From assembly GCA_903832475.1 (NCBI GenBank), contig CAILBQ010000132.1, forward strand, positions 1 to 16,628: a DNA stretch of 16,628 nucleotides, in the 5' to 3' direction. Positions 1-7,821 of this stretch are shown here, in pieces. The stretch's first letter is position 1; each line of letters begins with the position of its first letter. A program made the translations under genes and the position numbers. Source of the stretch: an uncultured Acidobacteriota bacterium. Its GTDB lineage: Bacteria; Acidobacteriota; Terriglobia; Terriglobales; Acidobacteriaceae. The notes beneath the pieces were generated by a model that saw only the letters and a list, made by a program, of their open reading frames with translations, had not been told where the DNA came from and ran no database searches.

Positions 1-967
1 CGAACATCTGCGCCGCGGCGACGACTGGACCAATCTCTTTCAGAAGCTCTGTCTCGTCCTCTTTCCGCTGAACCCCGCGCTGATCTGGGTAGAGCGTCAA
101 CTCTGTATCGAACGCGAAATGGCATGCGACGAAGGCGTAATTGCAGCTACCCGCGCTCCTCGCGCCTACGCTACCTGCCTTGCCCGGCTGGCCGAACGTG
201 GCCTCGAGCATCGTTCCGAAGCGCTGGCTCTTGGCGCTTGGCAGCGCCGCCCTGAGCTGGCTCGCCGCATCCACAGCATTCTGCGCAGCAAGCCATCCTT
301 CAAGCCCAACAGCACTAGAGGAGTAGTTGCCGCTGTCGCCTGCTGCCTGGTGCTCGGCGCCATCGAGCTTTCCCGTGCGCCGCAGTTGGTCGTCTTTGTT
401 CCACCTGAAGCGAACCAGCTGGCCGTTGCGACCGCCGTCGAATCGATGAATCTACTAGGCACGGAGTCTACCCTTGGCAAATACCAGCCGGCACGCCTCG
501 TGACTGCCGGATTGCGCCGACCAGTCCAGCCCCATCTCACTGAGCTTCGCGCCATCATGCCCGTGCACACGGAATCTCCCATCGGCGAAGCCGCGCCGCA
601 AATCAACGCCGCACCGCGTCGTCGAACGCCCCCTCATTCACCTTCGGAAATCGACGCGTCGGCGAGGATTTCCACCACCCAACCGCTCTCGAGCCTCGAG
701 CAAACAGCCTCCAACCAGCCCCAGGAACAGTGGATCGTTCTCACCACTTGGCAGGAGCAGCCTGTTCCCACGGAATCCAGCGAAAGCCCGCAGGATGACC
801 AACAACCCACACCCGCTTCGCAGACCATCGTCACCCAGCTTGTTTTCCACGTAGTCGCGCACGCACCGTCCGACGCGAAACCGAACACTGCTGCGCGCCC
901 CTTTCCCCGGCACGCGGATCTGATTTCCTTGCCGCCTCGCGCAGGCTGGCTCATTTTCCAACTTTAG
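1..967 (+). CDS. M56 (BlaR1/MecR1-like) membrane peptidase, 3' part
   Basis: Reading frame open from the left edge (first full codon at base 2); about 321 residues are visible and the N-terminus is missing. The first visible residues, EHLRRGDDW, look like the end of the HExxH zinc motif region of M56 peptidases. They are followed by an NPALIWVERQL segment and then EREMACDE, the family's downstream Glu/Cys-Asp signature. The ATG at 119 lies inside this conserved block, so it is not the start. After a PRAYATCLARLAE helix there is one hydrophobic segment (roughly bases 325-375), then about 190 residues rich in Pro, Thr, Gln and Ser with no recognisable domain. The family are integral-membrane zinc proteases, often paired with a BlaI-type repressor, that sense envelope signals; the usual partner would lie upstream, outside the window. 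No penicillin-sensor domain is visible. The family call is good; the signal sensed is unknown. Confidence 0.8.
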   Translation, partial: EHLRRGDDWTNLFQKLCLVLFPLNPALIWVERQLCIEREMACDEGVIAATRAPRAYATCLARLAERGLEHRSEALALGAWQRRPELARRIHSILRSKPSFKPNSTRGVVAAVACCLVLGAIELSRAPQLVVFVPPEANQLAVATAVESMNLLGTESTLGKYQPARLVTAGLRRPVQPHLTELRAIMPVHTESPIGEAAPQINAAPRRRTPPHSPSEIDASARISTTQPLSSLEQTASNQPQEQWIVLTTWQEQPVPTESSESPQDDQQPTPASQTIVTQLVFHVVAHAPSDAKPNTAARPFPRHADLISLPPRAGWLIFQL

Positions 968-998
968 CCCCAAATCAACGCATCAGCGAGGAAACAAC

Positions 999-2573
999 AT
1001 GTCAGCATCAACTAATTCATTAGTAGCCAAAGCCCGGAAGTTTGCCATACCCGCCACGCTCGCCGGCGGCCTGGTTCTGGGCACAACCTTTTTCCTTGGA
1101 CACAACCAGGTGCATGCCGCCAGCGCCTCCGGCCCTATCGATGAGCAGAATGTGTCGTCTCTGACCTCGCTCGACAACGCCGTCGAAGCCGTAGCCTCGC
1201 GCGTCACGCCTGCGGTCGTAAACGTCTCGGTAACCTCCCGCGGCTCCGCTGAGCAGGAACAGGGCGGTGGAGGGGACGACAGCACGCAGAACTTCTTCGG
1301 CTCCCTGCCTCCCGGCCTGCAGCAGTTCTTCGGTAATCCCGGCCAGGGCGGTATGCACGGCCAGCGTATGCAGCCCCCGACGCAGATCGAGCACGGCATC
1401 GGCAGCGGCATCATCGTCTCCCCCGACGGCTACATCGTCACCAACAACCACGTCATTGACGGCGCAATGGAAATCCGCGTCACGCTGAATGATCGTCGCG
1501 TTCTCAAGGCCAAGCTGGTCGGCGCCGACAAGCTCACCGACCTCGCCGTCATCAAAGTTAACGCGACCAACCTTCCCAGCATTCCCTGGGGAGATTCCAG
1601 CAAGCTGCACCCCGGCCAGACGGTGCTCGCCTTCGGCAGCCCCTTCGGCTACTTCCAGTTCTCCGTGACCCGCGGCATCGTCAGCGCGCTCAACCGTCCC
1701 AATCCTTACACCGATGATCCGCGCAAGCCCGGCGCCTTCATCCAGACAGATGCAGCCATCAATCCCGGCAACTCCGGCGGCCCGCTTGTTGACGCCCGCG
1801 GTGAAGTCATTGGCATCAACACCTTCATCATTTCCGGTAGCGGTTCGTTTGCGGGCGCAGGTTTCGCCATTCCATCGCAGATAGCCAAGGCGACCACCGA
1901 CGAAATCATTAAGAACGGCGTGGTCCATCATGGCTACCTGGGCATCAGCATGAACGACGTAACCCCCGAAAACTCCTCCTTCTTCAATCTCCCTGACGCC
2001 AGCGGTGCCATCGTTAGCCAGGTCACACCGGACTCGCCTGCCAGCCAAGCCGGCCTGAAGAGCGGCGACGTCCTTCGCGAGCTCAATGGAAACAAGATCC
2101 TCAATGGCAGCGCTTTGCAAGTCGCAGTCAGCCAGGTTTCTCCCGGTACCACGATCTCCCTCGGCGTTCTGCGTAACGGCAAAAGCGAAACCCTGAAGGT
2201 CAAGGTCGGCGAGTTCCACTCCAAGACCGAAGTCGCCGACAGCAACGATCCATCCAACCGTCAGGGCGGCAAGCTGGGTCTCGCTGTTGATGACCTGACG
2301 CCGCAAGTTCGGCAGGAACTCAACGTGCCCGCCCAGGTCAACGGCGCCGCCATCGAAAGCGTAAGGCCTGGCAGTTCGGCGGAAGACGCGGGCCTGGCCC
2401 CCGGCGACATCATTCTCGAAGTCGACCGCCACCCCGTGCAAAGCGCCGAGAAGTTCGTCAGCGAAGTCCATGCCGTCCCCGCGGGCAAAGACATCCTCCT
2501 GCTTGTCTGGTCCAAGGGCAGCGCCACTTACCGCGTCGTCCACACCGATCAATCACCGCAGAGCGGCATGTAA
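999..2573 (+). CDS. HtrA/DegP-like periplasmic serine protease (Do family)
   Basis: A 524-residue trypsin-like protease with two PDZ domains, expected to degrade or refold damaged envelope proteins. The N-terminus has Lys/Arg then a hydrophobic stretch (about 15-33) ending near VHAAS, which reads as a signal peptide or membrane anchor. The catalytic triad is visible: His151 in TNNHVIDG, Asp181 in LTDLAVIKV and Ser259 in GNSGGPL. PDZ1 lies at about 305-400 and PDZ2 at about 425-515. A Gly/Gln-rich insert (about 82-128) sits before the protease core, like the LA loop of DegP. GAGGAAA at 988-994 is a fair ribosome binding site for this ATG. The gene starts 31 bases after the M56 gene, so they may be co-transcribed, which would put two envelope proteases together. 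A strong hairpin follows the stop. DegP, DegQ and DegS-type subfamilies cannot be separated by eye, although two PDZ domains favour DegP/DegQ. Confidence 0.93.
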   Translation: MSASTNSLVAKARKFAIPATLAGGLVLGTTFFLGHNQVHAASASGPIDEQNVSSLTSLDNAVEAVASRVTPAVVNVSVTSRGSAEQEQGGGGDDSTQNFFGSLPPGLQQFFGNPGQGGMHGQRMQPPTQIEHGIGSGIIVSPDGYIVTNNHVIDGAMEIRVTLNDRRVLKAKLVGADKLTDLAVIKVNATNLPSIPWGDSSKLHPGQTVLAFGSPFGYFQFSVTRGIVSALNRPNPYTDDPRKPGAFIQTDAAINPGNSGGPLVDARGEVIGINTFIISGSGSFAGAGFAIPSQIAKATTDEIIKNGVVHHGYLGISMNDVTPENSSFFNLPDASGAIVSQVTPDSPASQAGLKSGDVLRELNGNKILNGSALQVAVSQVSPGTTISLGVLRNGKSETLKVKVGEFHSKTEVADSNDPSNRQGGKLGLAVDDLTPQVRQELNVPAQVNGAAIESVRPGSSAEDAGLAPGDIILEVDRHPVQSAEKFVSEVHAVPAGKDILLLVWSKGSATYRVVHTDQSPQSGM

Positions 2574-2591
2574 TTACTATCGAAACAACCC

Positions 2592-2626
2592 AAGGCCGCT
2601 TGCCCTTCACCGGGCACAGCGGCCTT
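2592..2626 (+). terminator. Rho-independent terminator after the htrA-like gene
   Basis: A perfect 9-bp outer stem AAGGCCGCT/AGCGGCCTT (2592-2600 with 2618-2626) continues as an inner TGCCC/GGGCA stem around a 6-base loop, with one bulged C. It is followed by ACTTTCT on the plus strand. It lies 18 bases after the htrA-like stop and 19 bases beyond the end of the convergent minus-strand gene, so it may serve both directions. Confidence 0.8.
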
Positions 2627-2645
2627 ACTTTCTCCCGGGGCGAAA

Positions 2646-3560
2646 TCAGTGCCGGGTTCTCCAATTAAAGTGACGACCCAAAATTCCCTTCACGATCAAA
2701 TGATCCGTGGACCCGGTGACGCCCAACCCAATCCCCAGATTGATCTCCCACTCTGGAGAAACGTTCAGATCTGTCGCCGCAAAAAACTGCTGCTCCTGCT
2801 TCCCTACCGTGTCAAAACTGATCAAGTTTCCGTAAGCGCCGTAATACTCCAGTCCGGCATTCACCTTCTTCGAAAAATCGTACCCCGCCTTCACCGCCGG
2901 TGAAAACGTCACGCCCTGCGGAACACTGGGACCATGGAAGGATCGCTCCAATGCCGGGTTGGCTGCCAGGTACCACCGACCCACCTGCCTGTCCACGATG
3001 GGCCGCAGCTCAAACGACCAGGTATCCGGCGAATAGCGCGCCCGCTGATAACCAAACTCGGTCGAAAGGCTCAGTCCCACCGGCAAATGCCAGCTATCCG
3101 GGGCACGCACCCGAGGACGTACATGGTCGCCGACCCATTGCCATCCCTCGCCTGGATTGATCGACGTAAACACATAAAAACCTACTTCCGCCCACTTGTT
3201 GATGCCATGGGTAATCTCAAGTGTCTCGTGTTCCGCATGATTCGTCGGAACCGTGCCCTCCGACGTATAAATCGAATTCGGCAGGGCGTGCGATCCCTTC
3301 ACCGTGAAGTTGCTATGCAACTCCACCATGGTTGTGGCAGGCGCCACCGTCTCCGCACCGTAAACCTGGATCTCATAGTTGTCCTGCGCCTTGCACAAGC
3401 CCGTTGCTGCCCAAACCAGCACGACGAAGACTGATGCCTTCGTGCACGGAAAGAGTGTCCGGCTCTTGCGCCAACGTCTTAGAAAACCTTCGGTACTCCT
3501 CAGAAAACACCTCCCATGTTTGCTGCCGCGCGGCAGGAAAGGGCCAGAAAAGATTCGCAT
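2646..3560 (-). CDS. Secreted outer-membrane beta-barrel protein of unknown function
   Basis: A 304-residue frame that I cannot assign to a named family. A basic N-terminus is followed by a hydrophobic core (about 42-56, KASVFVVLVWAATGLCKAQ) with a likely signal-peptidase I site before QDNYE. The rest alternates polar and aromatic residues in short beta-strand-like units (for example WYLAANPALE, AGLEYYGAYG, EINLGIGLGVTG) and has Phe in the final strand, which fits an outer-membrane barrel of about 250 residues. The start is uncertain. The ATG at 3560 has no clear ribosome binding site and gives an unusually long signal n-region. A CTG at 3503 has GGAGGT (3509-3514) five bases upstream and would give 285 residues. 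It is divergent from adhE across a 273-bp gap that holds a CRP/FNR-like palindrome, so co-regulation with fermentation is possible but unproven. Confidence 0.7.
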   Translation of the reverse strand: MRIFSGPFLPRGSKHGRCFLRSTEGFLRRWRKSRTLFPCTKASVFVVLVWAATGLCKAQDNYEIQVYGAETVAPATTMVELHSNFTVKGSHALPNSIYTSEGTVPTNHAEHETLEITHGINKWAEVGFYVFTSINPGEGWQWVGDHVRPRVRAPDSWHLPVGLSLSTEFGYQRARYSPDTWSFELRPIVDRQVGRWYLAANPALERSFHGPSVPQGVTFSPAVKAGYDFSKKVNAGLEYYGAYGNLISFDTVGKQEQQFFAATDLNVSPEWEINLGIGLGVTGSTDHLIVKGILGRHFNWRTRH

Positions 3561-3707
3561 GACAAAGAGTGTCCGATTGTCAGCCTGGGGGTGCGAAAAC
3601 TCAACTCGTTTGAGTTTGAGGGAAAGAAGCCCATTGCCAGGATTAGCTGATCATCAGACGTTTTACACGTTCACATGGTCGCAGACATGACAGGCAATTC
3701 ATCTAGC

Positions 3708-3721
3708 GTGACTCTCGTCAC
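3708..3721. promoter_or_regulatory. CRP/FNR-like palindromic operator upstream of adhE
   Basis: GTGAC-TCTC-GTCAC is a perfect 5-bp inverted repeat and fits GTGA-N6-TCAC, the half-site type bound by CRP-like members of the CRP/FNR superfamily. Its centre (3714.5) is about 119 bases before the adhE ATG and 30.5 bases before a -10-like TAGACT. Two similar palindromes lie in the hypA-hoxE intergenic region. The site is seen in the sequence; its use by a regulator is inferred. Confidence 0.55.
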
Positions 3722-3744
3722 CGCCAGTCGTATCATCCTGGCTC

Positions 3745-3750
3745 TAGACT
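3745..3750 (+). promoter_or_regulatory. Possible -10 element of adhE
   Basis: TAGACT matches TATAAT at 4 of 6 bases. It lies 30.5 bases downstream of the centre of the palindrome at 3708-3721, the spacing expected of a class II activator promoter with the operator near -41.5. This predicts transcription starting near 3757 and a leader of about 77 bases. No good -35 box is seen, as is common at such promoters. Weak on its own. Confidence 0.35.
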
Positions 3751-3833
3751 ATGACACGTCAGGGTCCGGTAACTTCCCCGCATCGACAGCGAACCGCCGA
3801 AACGGGCAGCCACCCGGCTGGAGGGTTTTCGTC

Positions 3834-6482
3834 ATGTCTGTCATGAACATATCTGATCTCGATGCTCTCACTGCCAGGGTCAAGATCGCCCAGCAGCTGT
3901 TCGCCACGTTCTCCCAGGAAAAAGTCAACCTCATCTTCCGTAGCGCTGCGCTGGCCGCAAGCAATGCCCGTATACGCCTGGCGCAAATGGCCTTCGAAGA
4001 AACCGGCATGGGCGTCGTTGAAGACAAGGTCATCAAGAACCACTTCGCCAGCGAATACATCTACAACGCCTACAAAGACACCCTCACTTGCGGCGTCCTC
4101 GAGTCCGACGAAGCCGCCGGCACCATCACGCTCGCTGAGCCGGTCGGCGTTATCTGCGGTATCATCCCCGTGACCAATCCGACATCCACTGCCATCTTTA
4201 AAGCGCTCATCAGCCTTAAAACGCGCAACGGGATCGTCTTCAGTCCGCATCCCCGCGCCAGCAAGTGCACCTGCGAAGCCGCCCGTATCGTCCTTGCGGC
4301 AGCCGTCGAAGCCGGGGCTCCAGAAGACATCATCGGCTGGATCGACGCTCCCACCATCCAGCTTTCTCAGGCTCTCATGCACCACAAAGATATTGACATG
4401 ATCCTGGCCACCGGTGGCTCCGGTATGGTCCGCGCCGCCTATTCTTCCGGCAAGCCGGCCATCGGCGTTGGAGCGGGCAACACTCCCGTCGTGGTCGATG
4501 AAACCGCCGACATCAAGCGCACCGTGGCCTCCATACTGCTCTCCAAGACCTTTGACAACGGCATGATCTGCGCATCCGAGCAAGCCGTCATCGTGGTCGA
4601 CGCCGCATACGACACGCTGCGCGAACGCTTTGTCGACCACGGCGGTTACTTCCTTGCACCAACCGAACTGGACGCGCTGCGCACCACCATGTTCCACGAC
4701 GGCGCGCTCAACACCAGGATCGTCGGCCAAAGCGCCGTCAAGATCGCCGCTCTCGCCGGCGTCACTGTCCCCGCCGACACAAAAGTCCTCCTCGGCGAAG
4801 TGAGCAGCACTGACACCACAGAAGCCTTCGCTCACGAAAAACTCTCTCCCGTCCTCGGCTTCTACCGCGCGCAGAACTTAGAACACGCCCTCGAACTCGC
4901 TTCTGATCTCGTAGCCCTCGGCGGCTTCGGCCACACCTCCGTTCTCTATACCGATCAAGACCTGAACCGTGACCGCGTCGCCCGGTTCGGAGCACGCATG
5001 AAAACCGCGCGAATCCTCGTCAATACGCCCTCCTCGCACGGCGGCATTGGCGATCTCTACAACTTCAGCCTTGCCCCTTCCCTCACCCTCGGCTGCGGAT
5101 CGTGGGGCGGCAATTCCATCTCTGAAAACATCGGCCCCAAGCACCTCATCAATCGCAAAATCGTCGCCAAGCGAGCCGAAAACATGCTCTGGCACAAGGT
5201 TCCGCGCTCGGTGTATTTCCGCCGCGGCTGCGTTGTCGAAGCCCTCAAAGAACTCGAAGGTCTCAAACGCGCACTGCTGGTCACCGACTCCTACCTCTTT
5301 CGCAATGGCCACGCCGACTCCACCATCGACCTGCTCAAGCTCTATGGCCTGGAAGTCGAAGTCTTCTGCCAGGTTGAGGCCGATCCCACCCTCGCCCAGG
5401 TTCGTAAGGGCGTTGAAGTCGCAATCGCCTTCCAGCCCGATGTCATCGTTGCCTTCGGCGGCGGCTCTCCCATGGACGCAGCCAAAATCCTCTGGGTCAT
5501 GTACGAACATCCCGAGGTCCAATTTGAAGACCTCGCCATGCGCTTCATGGACATCCGCAAGCGCATCTATCGCTTCCCCAAGATGGGGATCAAGGCTCAA
5601 TTCGTGGCTATCCCCACCACGTCAGGCACGGGCAGCGAAGTCACTCCCTTTGCCGTCGTCACCGATGAAGCCACCGGCTACAAATACCCCATCGCCGATT
5701 ACGAATTGATGCCCAACATGGCCATCATCGACGCCAACTTCGTGATGAACCTGCCCAAGTCCATCACCGCCGCTGGCGGTCTCGACGCCATTACCCACTC
5801 CATCGAAGCCTATGTCTCCATCCTCGCCAGCGAATTCACCGATGGACAGGCGCTGCAGGCCTTGCGCCTTCTCAACAAGCATCTACCCGCCGCTTACGAA
5901 GAGGGCGCTGCCAATCCGCATGCCCGCGAACGCGTCCACAGCGCCGCCACCATCGCCGGCATCGCCTTTGCCAACGCCTTCCTCGGCGTCTGCCATTCGC
6001 TCGCCCACAAACTCGGCGCCGCCTTCCACCTGCCTCATGGCATCGCCAACGCACTGCTGCTCTCGAATGTGATTCGCTACAACGCCAACGACAATCCCAC
6101 CAAGCTCGCGGCCTTCTCGCAATATGACCGTCCCAAAGCCAAGTGCCGCTACGCTGAAATCGCTGCGCACCTCGGACTGGCCGGCGATACAAGTAACGAG
6201 AAAGTAGAAAGCCTGGTCGCCTGGTTCGACGCACTCAAACATCAGCTCGGCGTCCCATCCTCCATCCGCGAAATGGGCATCAGCGAAGTCGACTTCCTCG
6301 CCAAAATCGACACCATCGCCCTCGACGCCTTCGACGATCAATGCACCGGCGCCAACCCCCGCTATCCGCTCATCGACGAATTGAAGGCCATCCTGCTCGA
6401 CAGCTACTATGGCCATCCCTTCGTCGAACTCTATGCCAGAGAGCACGCCATCGAACATGATCCCGCACTTTCCCTCAGCTAA
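3834..6482 (+). CDS. adhE: Bifunctional acetaldehyde-CoA/alcohol dehydrogenase AdhE
   Basis: An 882-residue fusion enzyme that reduces acetyl-CoA to acetaldehyde and then ethanol with two NADH; the family forms cytoplasmic spirosome filaments. The N-terminal CoA-acylating aldehyde dehydrogenase domain (about 1-440) has the catalytic Cys246 in TFDNGMICASEQ, the same position as in E. coli AdhE. The C-terminal iron-dependent alcohol dehydrogenase (about 450-870) has the nucleotide motif GGGSPMDAAK and iron ligands Asp651 and His655 (GGLDAITH), His721 (GVCHSLAH) and His735 (LPHG). An in-frame ATG at 3675 would add 53 residues unlike the family and would overlap the proposed operator and -10. The ATG at 3834 has GGAGGG (3820-3825) at good spacing and gives the usual length, so it is preferred. 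From memory the protein is strikingly close to enterobacterial AdhE throughout. It stands alone between a divergent gene and a terminator. Confidence 0.96.
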   Translation: MSVMNISDLDALTARVKIAQQLFATFSQEKVNLIFRSAALAASNARIRLAQMAFEETGMGVVEDKVIKNHFASEYIYNAYKDTLTCGVLESDEAAGTITLAEPVGVICGIIPVTNPTSTAIFKALISLKTRNGIVFSPHPRASKCTCEAARIVLAAAVEAGAPEDIIGWIDAPTIQLSQALMHHKDIDMILATGGSGMVRAAYSSGKPAIGVGAGNTPVVVDETADIKRTVASILLSKTFDNGMICASEQAVIVVDAAYDTLRERFVDHGGYFLAPTELDALRTTMFHDGALNTRIVGQSAVKIAALAGVTVPADTKVLLGEVSSTDTTEAFAHEKLSPVLGFYRAQNLEHALELASDLVALGGFGHTSVLYTDQDLNRDRVARFGARMKTARILVNTPSSHGGIGDLYNFSLAPSLTLGCGSWGGNSISENIGPKHLINRKIVAKRAENMLWHKVPRSVYFRRGCVVEALKELEGLKRALLVTDSYLFRNGHADSTIDLLKLYGLEVEVFCQVEADPTLAQVRKGVEVAIAFQPDVIVAFGGGSPMDAAKILWVMYEHPEVQFEDLAMRFMDIRKRIYRFPKMGIKAQFVAIPTTSGTGSEVTPFAVVTDEATGYKYPIADYELMPNMAIIDANFVMNLPKSITAAGGLDAITHSIEAYVSILASEFTDGQALQALRLLNKHLPAAYEEGAANPHARERVHSAATIAGIAFANAFLGVCHSLAHKLGAAFHLPHGIANALLLSNVIRYNANDNPTKLAAFSQYDRPKAKCRYAEIAAHLGLAGDTSNEKVESLVAWFDALKHQLGVPSSIREMGISEVDFLAKIDTIALDAFDDQCTGANPRYPLIDELKAILLDSYYGHPFVELYAREHAIEHDPALSLS

Positions 6483-6488
6483 CCCAAA

Positions 6489-6520
6489 AGCCGGGCTGCC
6501 TTTGCGCGCGCAACCCGGCT
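6489..6520. terminator. Bidirectional terminator between adhE and hypB
   Basis: The hairpin pairs AGCCGGG (6489-6495) with CCCGGCT (6514-6520), then one C/A mismatch and TGC/GCA inside, with a 10-base loop. On the plus strand CTCTTCTCT follows; on the minus strand TTTTGGGTT follows. It lies between the convergent ends of adhE and hypB and can end both transcripts. Confidence 0.75.
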
Positions 6521-6538
6521 CTCTTCTCTAACAGATCC

Positions 6539-7225
6539 CTACATGACTGAACCCGCAACAGCCGCTCGTTCCTTGAACGCAGCCGTCCGCGCTCGCAACC
6601 ACTCGAGCCACGCTTCCATACCCCCGGGCGCCGTTGCCGAAGCTCGCACAATCTCAATCTCCGGATGAATCCGCCGAGCATTAGCTTCCGCCACATCCGC
6701 ATCAAACGGCACATACGGCAGCAGGTCGATCTTGGTGAGCACAAACAGATCCGACTTGAAAAAGATCGAAGGATACTTCAGCGGCTTGTCTTCTCCCTCG
6801 GTCACGCTCAGCAGGACGATCTTCGAAGCCTCGCCAAGGTCATAACTCGAAGGGCAAACCAGATTCCCGACGTTTTCGACGAACAGTAGATCGATCTCAT
6901 CCAGATCCCAGACGGCCAGGTGTTTTTCGATCATCCGCCCATCCAGATGGCAAGTCCCCCCAGTCGTAATCTGCTGCACCGGAAAGCCGAAGCGAGCCAG
7001 GCGACGCGCATCGTTGTCTGTCTGAAGATCACCCGTCAGTACGGCAACCCGCGTCGAGGGATCCAGGCTGGCCAACGTGCGCTCCAGCAGCGCCGTCTTC
7101 CCCGATCCCGGCGAGCTGATCAAATTCAGGCACAGCGTCCCGCTGTTTCGATAGCGCTCACGAAGCTCTTCCGCGATGCGCTGATTCTCATTCAGTACTT
7201 TGGACTTGAGTGGAAGACGCTCCAT
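6539..7225 (-). CDS. hypB: Hydrogenase nickel incorporation GTPase HypB
   Basis: A 228-residue SIMIBI-class GTPase that, with HypA, delivers nickel to the hydrogenase large subunit precursor in the cytoplasm. Visible motifs are the P-loop SSPGSGKT (37-44), GDLQTDND (65-72), the metal-site Cys92-His93 in GGTCHLD, the ENVGNLVCP loop with Cys124, and the guanine-specificity motif TKID (164-167). Cys92, His93 and Cys124 match the G-domain nickel/zinc site that regulates dimerisation. The N-terminus is short: it has neither the CxxCGC high-affinity nickel motif of E. coli HypB nor a His-rich storage stretch, so it is a minimal form. GGAGGT eight bases before the ATG supports the start. It overlaps the end of hypA by 38 bases, so the two are translated together. 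hypCDEF are not in this window and must be elsewhere. Confidence 0.95.
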   Translation of the reverse strand: MERLPLKSKVLNENQRIAEELRERYRNSGTLCLNLISSPGSGKTALLERTLASLDPSTRVAVLTGDLQTDNDARRLARFGFPVQQITTGGTCHLDGRMIEKHLAVWDLDEIDLLFVENVGNLVCPSSYDLGEASKIVLLSVTEGEDKPLKYPSIFFKSDLFVLTKIDLLPYVPFDADVAEANARRIHPEIEIVRASATAPGGMEAWLEWLRARTAAFKERAAVAGSVM

Positions 7226-7568
7226 CGGTTTCTACCTCCAGGTAATCGAAATCCAGTTCATCGCCGCCAGTGCTGATCGTGTTTCCATCGCCGCATCGCG
7301 GACAAAGCGTGTTGTATTCCACAGATTCGAAGTCGCCCAGGCAAGCGAGACATCGCCGCGTGGGCGGACAGCTCTTCGCGTCCAGGGTAAGCGAATCCCA
7401 ATCCGTTCCACGCACCACGGACTCAAAACAAAAGCTCAACGAATCGATATCGACCGCCGCCAGCACTCCGATTCTCAAGCCCACGCGCAAAGGTTTCGCG
7501 CCCGGATAACGCAGCAACTCGGCTCTTACAGCATCGAGAATGGATTCGGCGATGGAAAGCTCGTGCAA
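7188..7568 (-). CDS. hypA: Hydrogenase nickel metallochaperone HypA (TTG start)
   Basis: A 126-residue zinc/nickel protein that partners HypB in nickel insertion. The start is at TTG (7568-7566), which gives Met-His-Glu-Leu-Ser-Ile. Family members begin MHELSI because the N-terminal amine and His2 bind nickel, so any upstream ATG in the open frame would abolish the site. GGAG on the minus strand (7574-7577), five bases before the TTG, supports this choice. The zinc domain has two CxxC pairs, Cys73/Cys76 and Cys89/Cys92. The C-terminal tail is about ten residues longer than usual and polar, and it covers the hypB start. The gene is divergent from hoxE across a 388-bp region with two CRP/FNR-like palindromes. 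The product is certain; the start is very likely. Confidence 0.94.
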   Translation of the reverse strand: MHELSIAESILDAVRAELLRYPGAKPLRVGLRIGVLAAVDIDSLSFCFESVVRGTDWDSLTLDAKSCPPTRRCLACLGDFESVEYNTLCPRCGDGNTISTGGDELDFDYLEVETDGASSTQVQSTE

Positions 7569-7642
7569 ACAGGCTCCATGATCGATTGAACACTGGTGCA
7601 TCCAGAATACGGCCATATTCCCGTTCGCTGCCCGCATGCCTT

Positions 7643-7656
7643 GTGATTTCAATCAC
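7643..7656. promoter_or_regulatory. CRP/FNR-like operator A (hypA side)
   Basis: GTGATT-TC-AATCAC is a perfect 6-bp inverted repeat. With flanks it reads TTGTGATTTCAATCACC, close to the TGTGA-N6-TCACA site of CRP-like regulators. Its centre is about 81 bases before the hypA TTG and 307 bases before the hoxE ATG. No good -10 is seen at class II distance on the hypA side. Confidence 0.6.
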
Positions 7657-7784
7657 CTCAGGGTTTCCAGGAAAGCCGCCAGCCTCTTCAGAAATCGATT
7701 TGCTGCTTCCCCATGCAGGAATGTCTCGCCAAGTGGAACAAAACGGGTGTACCGTTGCCTCTCACGAGCTTCGCGCCTTTCCCA

Positions 7785-7798
7785 GTGATTCCCATCAC
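7785..7798. promoter_or_regulatory. CRP/FNR-like operator B (hox side)
   Basis: GTGAT-TCCC-ATCAC is a perfect 5-bp inverted repeat, identical to operator A at 12 of 14 positions. Its centre (7791.5) lies 30.5 bases before a -10-like TACAAA, the same geometry as at adhE. It is the best candidate for the activator site of the hox operon. Confidence 0.6.
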
Positions 7799-7821
7799 CG
7801 ACCATCGTATGGTCCGACCGT

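Noticed and set aside
1020..2552. A 510-codon open frame on the minus strand across the htrA-like gene
   Set aside because: It is antisense to a gene with a complete catalytic triad and PDZ domains, and its protein is a low-complexity Gly/Ala/Asp/Val shadow without family features. Similar shadows occur opposite adhE and hoxH.
2900..2912. GTGA-AAACG-TCAC, similar to the operator palindromes
   Set aside because: The spacer is 5 rather than 6 bases and it lies within the coding sequence of the barrel protein, so it does not fit the CRP/FNR spacing.
3450..3575. 12-bp direct repeat AAAGAGTGTCCG at 3450-3461 and 3564-3575
   Set aside because: Exact 12-mers repeat by chance several times in a window this size, and one copy lies inside a coding region; no structure supports a function.
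3675..3833. In-frame N-terminal extension of AdhE from the ATG at 3675
   Set aside because: The 53 residues do not resemble AdhE, there is no ribosome binding site for that ATG, and the segment contains the proposed operator and -10 element.
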